A DNA stretch of 15,198 nt, from positions 120,595 through 135,792 of the forward strand of contig JAHZAW010000034.1 in NCBI GenBank assembly GCA_019423725.1, read 5' to 3'. The number at the start of each line of letters is the position of its first letter. Within the stretch, counting starts at the first letter, position 1. Both the position numbers and the translations under genes were made by a program. Under the pieces are notes generated by a model. That model saw only the letters and a program-made list of their open reading frames with translations. It did not search any database and was not told the DNA's origin. This stretch comes from Clostridiales bacterium. GTDB taxonomy: Bacteria; Bacillota; Clostridia; Lachnospirales; Anaerotignaceae. This document shows positions 6,738-11,761 of this stretch, in pieces.

Positions 6738-7025
6738 ATGAACAAATACGAGTTAGCATTAGTTTTAAATCCTGAGCTTGATGAAGAAGCAAGAACAGAG
6801 GCTTTCAACAAGGTTCAGGAACTCATCGCAAGATTTGGCGGAACAATCGAGAAAGTTGACGATTGGGGTAAGAGAAGACTCGCTTATGAAATCAAAAAAG
6901 TGAACGAGGGATTCTACAGCTTCATCACATTTGACGCTGCTCCCACAGCTCCCGTTGAAATCGAAAGCCGTGTTCGTATCATGGAGAACGTTTTACGTTA
7001 TCTCATCATCCGTAAGGATGCTTAA
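6738..7025 (+). CDS. rpsF: 30S ribosomal protein bS6
   Basis: A 95-residue bS6 of normal length, beginning MNKYELALVLNPELDEEA. It has the middle motif DDWGKRRLAYEIKK and ends near NVLRYLIIRKDA. It binds with bS18 on the 30S platform. A strong AGAAGGAGGTG ribosome site sets the start. It is the first gene of the rpsF-ssb-rpsR operon, a layout conserved in Firmicutes. The acidic C-terminal extension of E. coli S6 is absent, which is usual outside enterobacteria. Confidence 0.97.
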   Translation: MNKYELALVLNPELDEEARTEAFNKVQELIARFGGTIEKVDDWGKRRLAYEIKKVNEGFYSFITFDAAPTAPVEIESRVRIMENVLRYLIIRKDA

Positions 7026-7061
7026 TTACCCCCCTGTCATCAGTGAGAGGACGGTGCGATT

Positions 7062-7496
7062 ATGAATAAGGTTATATTAATGGGACGCCTCACCAGAGAC
7101 CCCGAGGTAAGATATTCCCAGGGTGCTGAACCCTTAGCGATCGCCAGATATACACTGGCTGTCAATAAGCGTTTCAAACGTCAGGGTGAGCCTGAGGCGG
7201 ATTTTATTCCCTGTGTCGTATTCGGCAAGCAGGGAGAGTTTGCTGAAAAGTATTTCAGAAAAGGTCAGATGGTAAGCGTAGTCGGAAGACTTCAGGTCCG
7301 TAATTGGGAGGACAATGAAGGTAAAAAACGTACAACAACTGAGGTAGTTGTTGAGGAACAGTACTTTGCAGAAAGCAAGGCTTCTTCTTCAGCCAATGCC
7401 CAGGCATCAGCTCCCGCGCCTAAAAAGACAGACGATATGGGAGATGGTTTTTACCCCATCGATGAAAGTATAGAAGACGATGATTTACCCTTTTAA
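7062..7496 (+). CDS. ssb: Single-stranded DNA-binding protein
   Basis: SSB coats single-stranded DNA in replication, repair and recombination and recruits partner proteins through its C-terminal tip. The 144-residue protein has an OB fold over about residues 1-108 (start MNKVILMGRLTRDPEVRY; later FIPCVVFGKQGEFAEKYFRKG and VVGRLQVRNWED). A low-complexity Ala/Ser/Pro linker (about 108-122) follows, then the acidic tip DDDLPF, the standard partner-docking end. Location between rpsF and rpsR confirms it as the main chromosomal copy. The ribosome site is AGAGGACGG. Confidence 0.97.
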   Translation: MNKVILMGRLTRDPEVRYSQGAEPLAIARYTLAVNKRFKRQGEPEADFIPCVVFGKQGEFAEKYFRKGQMVSVVGRLQVRNWEDNEGKKRTTTEVVVEEQYFAESKASSSANAQASAPAPKKTDDMGDGFYPIDESIEDDDLPF

Positions 7497-7526
7497 TTAT
7501 TGAATTTTTAAAAGGAGGTTTGCGAA

Positions 7527-7757
7527 ATGATTCAGAAAAAACGCGGCCGCAGAAAAAAACGCGTTTGCGCTTCTTGTGCGGATAAAGTAACAGTTATCGA
7601 TTACAAAGATATAAGCAAATTAAGAAGATACGTTTCTGAGAGAGGTAAGATCCTCCCCAGAAGAATCACAGGCAACTGTGCAAAGCATCAGAGAGCTTTA
7701 ACAACAGCTATAAAGAGAGCAAGACACGTTGCACTTATGCCCTATACACAGGACTAA
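7527..7757 (+). CDS. rpsR: 30S ribosomal protein bS18, zinc-ribbon type
   Basis: A 76-residue bS18 that pairs with bS6 on the small subunit. It contains CASC (Cys14, Cys17) and NCAKH (Cys51, His54), a probable zinc-binding set. Many S18 proteins lack such residues, and genomes can hold both forms. The core DYKDISKLRRYVSERGKILPRRITG is typical. The ribosome site AAAAGGAGG lies 30 bases after ssb. The gene ends at a strong terminator, closing the operon. Confidence 0.96.
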   Translation: MIQKKRGRRKKRVCASCADKVTVIDYKDISKLRRYVSERGKILPRRITGNCAKHQRALTTAIKRARHVALMPYTQD

Positions 7758-7771
7758 TTTAGAGCTTGTAT

Positions 7772-7807
7772 GGCCCCGGAACTTATGTTTCGGGGCTTTT
7801 TGTTTTT
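7772..7807 (+). terminator. Terminator of the rpsF operon
   Basis: GCCCCGGAAC (7773-7782) pairs with GTTTCGGGGC (7787-7796), one G-U pair, loop TTAT, followed by T-runs. Confidence 0.92.
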
Positions 7808-7881
7808 ATAAATCTATCTGTATCGTGAATAATCCTCCTTTTTTTGAAAAATAATAATAAAAACAGAAAGGAGATATTCAA

Positions 7882-8517
7882 ATGACAGTATATTCACCCA
7901 CAGAAAAGAAATTTATCCAGGGCCTCAAGGGCTCACAGACCGAGGAAAACCTTATGAGGGCCTTTGCCGGAGAAAGCCAGGCAAGAAACAGATATACATT
8001 TGCTGCGTCCAAGGCTAAAAAGGAAAAACTCCACGTCATAGAGGCGGTATTTACATTCACTGCCAACCAGGAAAAGGAACATGCTGAAATCTTTTATGAT
8101 TATTTAAAGGAATGTTCCGGTTCGACCATATTTATCGACGGAGGATACCCAGTTGACCAGTATGAGGATATATGCGAAGTGTTGAGGGCAGCCGAAAGAA
8201 ATGAATATGAGGAATACGGCGATGTATATAAAAATTTCTCATTAACAGCAGAAAGGGAAGGTTTTACAGCCATTGCAAAGACATTTGCGAATATCGCTGA
8301 GATCGAAAAGACCCATGGGGACAGATTCGGAAGTTTTGCGAAAATGATAAAGGATAATACACTCTTTGTATCGGATGTATCCACAGGTTTCATATGTCTC
8401 AACTGTGGACATGTTTATACCGGAACGGAAGCTCCCGCCCAGTGCCCTGTATGTAATCATGACAGAGGATATTTTATAAAGGGAGAGGTTATGCCCTGGG
8501 CAGCCCTTAGAAAATAA
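7882..8517 (+). CDS. rbr: Rubrerythrin
   Basis: It is a cytoplasmic peroxide-reducing di-iron protein used by anaerobes against oxidative stress, taking electrons via rubredoxin-like carriers or NADH. The 211-residue protein has an N-terminal four-helix ferritin-like domain with Glu22 and Glu31 (GESQARNRY), ExxH at 64-67, Glu105/Glu108, Glu126 and ExxH at 142-145. A C-terminal rubredoxin domain with CLNC (172-175) and CPVC (188-191) follows. All iron ligands expected for the classical form appear present. An AAGGAG site (7869-7874) sets the start. It appears monocistronic. I looked for a PerR operator upstream (7808-7881) and saw only AT-rich sequence with no clear palindrome, so its regulation is open. 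Confidence 0.95.
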   Translation: MTVYSPTEKKFIQGLKGSQTEENLMRAFAGESQARNRYTFAASKAKKEKLHVIEAVFTFTANQEKEHAEIFYDYLKECSGSTIFIDGGYPVDQYEDICEVLRAAERNEYEEYGDVYKNFSLTAEREGFTAIAKTFANIAEIEKTHGDRFGSFAKMIKDNTLFVSDVSTGFICLNCGHVYTGTEAPAQCPVCNHDRGYFIKGEVMPWAALRK

Positions 8518-8520
8518 TTG

Positions 8521-8549
8521 TTGTTCTATATTGTAGTATGTGATACTAT
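8521..8549 (+). promoter_or_regulatory. Promoter of the FAH-family gene
   Basis: TTGTTC (8521-8526), a 17-base spacer and TACTAT (8544-8549), with TG-A directly before the -10 (8541-8543). It begins 4 bases after the rubrerythrin stop, so the next gene has its own start even without a visible terminator between them. Confidence 0.65.
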
Positions 8550-8577
8550 AAAGAAAAAACAATAAGGGGGAACGGCA

Positions 8578-9429
8578 ATGAAGATTGTTACCTGTGTTTA
8601 TGAAGGAAAGGAATATGCCGGTGTATTAAAGGAAGGCGGAAAGGTATGTCTTCTTGGCGGAGTATCATCGGTGAATGAGCTCATAGATAACGGCGGAGTA
8701 AAAGAAGGGTATATCGAAAACGGCAGAGATGTGGATATGAGCCTTGTAAAAGTCCTTGCTCCCATACCTGAACCTAAACAGGATGTCATCTGCCTTGGCA
8801 TAAACTATACAGAGCATGCCAAAGAATCTGAAAAGTTCGATAAGGCAGCCTTTGGCGGGGAAAGACCCAAGGCTATATATTTTTCCAAGAGGGTAAGCAG
8901 TGCACCCGGAAGCGGAGACGATATATGCGGACACTTTGATATAGTTGACAGCCTTGACTATGAGGCTGAGCTTGGTGTCATCATAGGAAAGGACGCTAAA
9001 AATGTACCTCTGGAGAAAGTAAGGGATTATATTTTCGGATATACAGTAATAAATGATGTCAGTGCCAGAAATGTTCAGACATCCCATAAACAGTGGTACT
9101 TTGGAAAGAGTTTGGATGATTTTACACCCATGGGACCCTGCATAGTGACAGCGGACGAGATAGCATATCCCCCTGCTCTTAAAATAACAGCTAAAGTCAA
9201 TGGAGAACTGAGACAGAACAGCACCACAGACCTGCTCATCACTGATATAGACCACATAATAAGTGAACTCAGCGCAGGTATGACCCTTAAGGCAGGTACT
9301 ATAATTGCCACGGGAACACCTTCGGGCGTTGGAATGGGAATGGACCCTCCCTGTTTCCTTAAAGAAGGAGACGTTGTCGAGTGCGAGATCGAAAAAATAG
9401 GTGTGCTTAAAAACAGGATAGTGAAATAA
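8578..9429 (+). CDS. Fumarylacetoacetate hydrolase family protein
   Basis: A 283-residue cytoplasmic enzyme with a small N-terminal domain (about 1-65) and the FAH beta-roll catalytic domain. It has GINYTEHAKE (74-83) containing the His80-Glu83 pair, the metal ligands Glu129 and Glu131 (YEAELGVI) and Asp160 (INDVSAR), then KSLDDFTPMGP (177-187) and TGTPSGVGMG (245-254). The family includes acylpyruvases, oxaloacetate decarboxylases or tautomerases and 2-hydroxyhepta-2,4-diene-1,7-dioate isomerases. The sequence does not tell which applies. No aromatic-degradation genes are nearby, so a general keto-acid clean-up role is the likelier guess. Ribosome site AAGGGGG; own promoter and terminator. 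Confidence 0.9.
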   Translation: MKIVTCVYEGKEYAGVLKEGGKVCLLGGVSSVNELIDNGGVKEGYIENGRDVDMSLVKVLAPIPEPKQDVICLGINYTEHAKESEKFDKAAFGGERPKAIYFSKRVSSAPGSGDDICGHFDIVDSLDYEAELGVIIGKDAKNVPLEKVRDYIFGYTVINDVSARNVQTSHKQWYFGKSLDDFTPMGPCIVTADEIAYPPALKITAKVNGELRQNSTTDLLITDIDHIISELSAGMTLKAGTIIATGTPSGVGMGMDPPCFLKEGDVVECEIEKIGVLKNRIVK

Positions 9430-9436
9430 ATTTGCT

Positions 9437-9469
9437 AAGTCCGCAGACAGAAGGTCTGCGGACTTTTTT
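9437..9469 (+). terminator. Terminator of the FAH-family gene
   Basis: A perfect 12-bp stem, AAGTCCGCAGAC/GTCTGCGGACTT with loop AGAAG, followed by T residues. It starts 7 bases after the stop codon. Confidence 0.95.
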
Positions 9470-9496
9470 GATGTTTTAAAAAATTCTGTCTGGCTG

Positions 9497-9502
9497 TATA
9501 AT
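9497..9502 (+). promoter_or_regulatory. -10 box of the alpha/beta hydrolase transcript
   Basis: A perfect TATAAT hexamer in a typical AT-rich context. The -35 at 17 bases (TTTTAA) is poor. Transcription would begin near 9509, just before the mini-ORF at 9533. Confidence 0.5.
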
Positions 9503-9532
9503 GTAGTTAAGATATAAAAGGAGTGATGTAAA

Positions 9533-9550
9533 ATGAGAATTTCAAAGTAA
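9533..9550 (+). promoter_or_regulatory. Five-codon mini-ORF (MRISK) in the hydrolase leader
   Basis: ATG-AGA-ATT-TCA-AAG-TAA is preceded at good spacing by AAAAGGAG (9516-9523), a better ribosome site than many real genes here have. It lies between the -10 box and the hydrolase gene. It could be a leader peptide, a decoy ribosome site or the remnant of a longer gene. Translation is predicted, function is not known. Confidence 0.35.
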
Positions 9551-9552
9551 GC

Positions 9553-9579
9553 ATACAGGGTAAATAATCTGCCCTGTAT
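9553..9579 (+). promoter_or_regulatory. Stem-loop between mini-ORF and hydrolase gene
   Basis: ATACAGGG (9553-9560) pairs perfectly with CCCTGTAT (9572-9579) around an 11-base loop. No T-run follows, so it is not a normal terminator. It begins 2 bases after the mini-ORF stop and ends 14 bases before the hydrolase ribosome site. Confidence 0.5.
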
Positions 9580-9606
9580 ATCGTGAAAATGATAAGGAGG
9601 GCGTTT

Positions 9607-10359
9607 ATGTCATATTTTGATTATAAAGGAAAAAAGATATATTATGAAAAGACCGGAAAGGGAGAGGCGCTCATACTGCTGCATGGGAATACCGCTTCCT
9701 CAAAAATGTTTGAGCCTTTAGTGCCCCTTTATGCTGATACCTTTACTGTAATACTTCTGGATTTTATGGGAAATGGAAGATCAGACAGGGTGGAACGGTT
9801 TCCTGATAAAATGTGGATGGACCAGGGGGATCAGGTGATCGAACTATGTCTTGAGCTGGGTATTGAAAAAGTAAATCTGTGCGGCACGAGCGGAGGCGCT
9901 TATGCGGCTGTAAATGCGGCGCTTAAAAGGCCGGAGCTTTTTAATAAAGTTATTGCAGACAGCTTTGAAGGAAACAGCCTGCATAAAGGTTTTGCGGATT
10001 CCGTTTCAAAGGAAAGGGAGTCGGCTAAAAAGAATGAGATGGCAAGATGGTTTTATGAATGGTGCCAGGGAGACGACTGGGAAAGGGTAGTTGATATGGA
10101 TACAGAGGCCCTTGTCAATTATGAAATGAAAAATATAAAACTCTTTCATTCTCCTATAGAAACTATAAAGGTTCCTATGCTTATTACTGTCAGCCGGGAA
10201 GATACAATGCTATTTAATGATATGGAGTCTGAGTGCACAAAATTCAGCAAAGTAAATCCTCTCATAAGCTATAGGATATATGATAAAGGGGGACATCCTC
10301 TCATATTATCCAGAGCAGAGAATATGGCAGAAGATATAAAGAGGTTTATATCAGACTGA
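9607..10359 (+). CDS. Alpha/beta hydrolase
   Basis: A 250-residue cytoplasmic serine hydrolase. The start chosen is the ATG at 9607 because AAGGAGG (9594-9600) sits directly upstream; an in-frame GTG at 9583 lies before that site and is unlikely. The catalytic triad is visible as Ser95 in GTSGG (93-97), Asp199 in SREDT and His230 in KGGHP. HGNT (26-29) forms the oxyanion-hole loop, and DFMGNGRSD (52-60) is the usual fold motif. A helical cap of about residues 120-175 (rich in Glu, Lys and Trp) covers the active site. The substrate is not predictable; esterase, lactonase or C-C hydrolase are all possible. The leader with mini-ORF and stem-loop suggests some post-transcriptional control. Confidence 0.9.
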   Translation: MSYFDYKGKKIYYEKTGKGEALILLHGNTASSKMFEPLVPLYADTFTVILLDFMGNGRSDRVERFPDKMWMDQGDQVIELCLELGIEKVNLCGTSGGAYAAVNAALKRPELFNKVIADSFEGNSLHKGFADSVSKERESAKKNEMARWFYEWCQGDDWERVVDMDTEALVNYEMKNIKLFHSPIETIKVPMLITVSREDTMLFNDMESECTKFSKVNPLISYRIYDKGGHPLILSRAENMAEDIKRFISD

Positions 10360-10377
10360 ACATACGGTATAAAATAG

Positions 10378-10408
10378 AAACAGGAGATACTTGTATCTCC
10401 TGTTTTTT
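10378..10408. terminator. Terminator between converging hydrolase and aldolase genes
   Basis: AAACAGGAGATA pairs perfectly with TATCTCCTGTTT around loop CTTG, with a T-run on the right. It lies 12 bases beyond the stop of the leftward aldolase gene, and its left flank has some A residues, so it may stop both transcripts. Confidence 0.9.
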
Positions 10409-10420
10409 ATATAAAGCAAA

Positions 10421-11086
10421 TTATATCTCATCATGTTCTTCCGGCTTTTTGCCATAATCCTTGAATCTTTCCACCATTCTTTCCATTTCGTCGGCGGGAA
10501 GTATCACCGGCTCGCCTATGGATTTAGTCCTGTAGTAGAGCTCGCAGCAGAACTCTATTTCCTCGGTGACATTGAAGGCGTCCGCCAGGGATGAGCCTCC
10601 GGCCAGCAGACCATGGTTGGCCAGAAGTACGGCCTTTCTGTCCTCCATGGCTTTGAAGGCGTTTTTAGCCAGGGCAACGGTGCCGTATGTGGCATATTCG
10701 GCGCACCTTACATCTCCTCCTGCCAGGGCTGAAAGATAATGTACAGCGGGAAGCGGCTGCCTGAGACAGGCGAGGGTGGCTGCGAATGTGGTGTGGGTAT
10801 GGATGATGGCGTTAAGATCGGTCCTGTATTTGTAGAAAATACGGTGCATGTCCCTTTCGCTGGAGGGAAGGGCGGTGCCGTCAACGATCTTACCGCTTTC
10901 TATGTCTATCAATACTATCTGATCGGGAGTTATGTCGAAATAGTCGATGCCGCTGGGGGTGATGGCCATTAGTCCGCTGTCCCTGTCGCATACGCTCAAG
11001 TTTCCGCCGGTGCCTTTGGTGAGACGGTATTCGACAGCTTTCTTTCCATAGGCTATAAGTTCTTCTCTTTTATCCTGTAAAAGCAT
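10421..11086 (-). CDS. fucA: Class II aldolase, L-fuculose-phosphate aldolase type
   Basis: It is predicted to cleave L-fuculose 1-phosphate to dihydroxyacetone phosphate and lactaldehyde with a zinc ion in the cytoplasm. The 221-residue protein starts at the ATG at 11086, near an AGGTG ribosome site; an upstream in-frame extension covers the promoter and is rejected. Catalytic Glu77 (PSSE) and zinc ligands His96, His98 (HTHT) and His158 (NHG) are present. The segments GGNLS (27-31), AVHYLSALAGG (114-124) and AEYATYGT (129-136) match E. coli FucA closely. Family relatives (RhaD, AraD epimerase, methylthioribulose-phosphate dehydratase) are the alternatives. No fucose isomerase, kinase or transporter is visible here, so it stands alone and the exact sugar is uncertain. 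Confidence 0.82.
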   Translation of the reverse strand: MLLQDKREELIAYGKKAVEYRLTKGTGGNLSVCDRDSGLMAITPSGIDYFDITPDQIVLIDIESGKIVDGTALPSSERDMHRIFYKYRTDLNAIIHTHTTFAATLACLRQPLPAVHYLSALAGGDVRCAEYATYGTVALAKNAFKAMEDRKAVLLANHGLLAGGSSLADAFNVTEEIEFCCELYYRTKSIGEPVILPADEMERMVERFKDYGKKPEEHDEI

Positions 11087-11132
11087 ATATTTCACCTGAC
11101 CTTTGTGGTTTATTGTGTTATAATATATAATA

Positions 11133-11161
11133 ATAGTAACATTACGGATAACATTAATCAA
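11133..11161 (-). promoter_or_regulatory. Promoter of the aldolase gene
   Basis: On the minus strand TTGATT (plus 11156-11161) and TACTAT (plus 11133-11138) lie 17 bases apart, with TG-T before the -10. The distance to the ATG is about 45 bases. It is back to back with the rpoB promoter about 80 bases away. Confidence 0.7.
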
Positions 11162-11239
11162 CATAGTAAATCAGAGGTTTAGGAAAAGCTGAGCCTTGAT
11201 TTTTATGCAAAAAAATAACAGGCATAAACCTGCGGACTA

Positions 11240-11268
11240 TTGACACCTATATATTTTTGTGTTATTAT
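11240..11268 (+). promoter_or_regulatory. Strong promoter upstream of rpoB
   Basis: Perfect TTGACA (11240-11245), 17-base spacer and TATTAT (11263-11268), with TG-T at 11260-11262. An overlapping perfect TATAAT (11266-11271) is also there at a 20-base spacing. Transcription would begin near 11275, almost 490 bases before the rpoB start codon. Confidence 0.75.
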
Positions 11269-11380
11269 AATTAAACCTGTCGGTATGATAAAACTGTACC
11301 CACGATTTGAAATTATTATAGCACAAGCAATTATCTATTTCAACTGCTTTATTTAGTAAAAATAATGAAAATTGTGTTGA

Positions 11381-11417
11381 CAAAAAAGTTTAAGTTGTTT
11401 TTTGACAAACTTTTTTG
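11381..11417. repeat. 11-bp inverted repeat overlapping two TTGACA motifs
   Basis: CAAAAAAGTTT (11381-11391) and AAACTTTTTTG (11407-11417) are exact reverse complements separated by 15 bases. TTGACA occurs at 11377-11382 and 11402-11407, touching each arm. It may be an operator at DNA level, a second promoter region or an RNA stem. Confidence 0.55.
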
Positions 11418-11608
11418 ATTAAATTTATCGACGGTTGTTAATTATATATAAAAAATAAGTGTCATGTACTTATTTTAGTTCTTTTGGGATAGAATTTCCT
11501 GAATTTTTGTGAACTTTTTACCTCTTGCTGATCAAAGGTTAAGGGGTTAAAAGCAGGCATTGATTCGGGCAGTTCTTAATTTTTTATACGGCAAAGCTGA
11601 AAAACCGG

Positions 11609-11652
11609 ATGTTTTATTTATGACCCCAGTTCAGGGGCTGTAAATAAAACAT
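11609..11652 (+). repeat. Large perfect hairpin in the rpoB leader
   Basis: ATGTTTTATTTA (11609-11620) pairs with TAAATAAAACAT (11641-11652) without mismatch. Inside the loop CCCC (11624-11627) can pair with GGGG (11634-11637) around AGTTCA. The strongest structure in the leader; no T-run follows. Confidence 0.7.
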
Positions 11653-11761
11653 TTGGAAACGGGACGTATACCATGTCCCGGGGCCTGGCAGAAGCCAGAT
11701 GCAGCCTGCCGTCAGTTTAGAGATCACTTGTCAACGTCTAATATTTTTAAGGGGTGGCTTT

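Larger units (their letters stand above)
11275..11761 (+). promoter_or_regulatory. Long structured 5' leader of rpoB
   Basis: There is no convincing gene in this stretch. It holds an ordered series of inverted repeats: 11381-11417 (11-bp arms), 11452-11476 (9 bp), 11514-11553 (10 of 11 pairs), 11609-11652 (12 bp plus inner CCCC/GGGG), 11660-11680 (8 bp), 11685-11698 (5 bp with AGAA loop) and 11717-11741 (5 bp). The last part ends at the AAGGGGTGG ribosome site (11749-11757). None is a classical terminator with a clear T-run. The leader probably acts in control of rpoB, by attenuation, protein binding or mRNA stability; which of these is not visible. Confidence 0.55.

Noticed and set aside
7808..7881. 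PerR operator before rubrerythrin
   Set aside because: The AT-rich stretch has AATAATAATAA but no proper TTATAAT-N-ATTATAA palindrome.
10739..10972. Gly/Asp-rich rightward ORF inside the aldolase gene
   Set aside because: It lies wholly antisense to a gene with all catalytic residues intact; a shadow of codon bias.
11285..11356. 23-codon ORF near the start of the rpoB leader
   Set aside because: No ribosome site before its ATG, and AT-rich sequence easily gives such ORFs.
11402..11430. Second rpoB promoter using TTGACA at 11402
   Set aside because: At 16-18 bases downstream there is only TTTATC/TATCGA, a poor -10.
11620..11643. Seven-codon ORF (MTPVQGL) inside the large leader hairpin
   Set aside because: No usable ribosome site and the start codon is buried in the stem.
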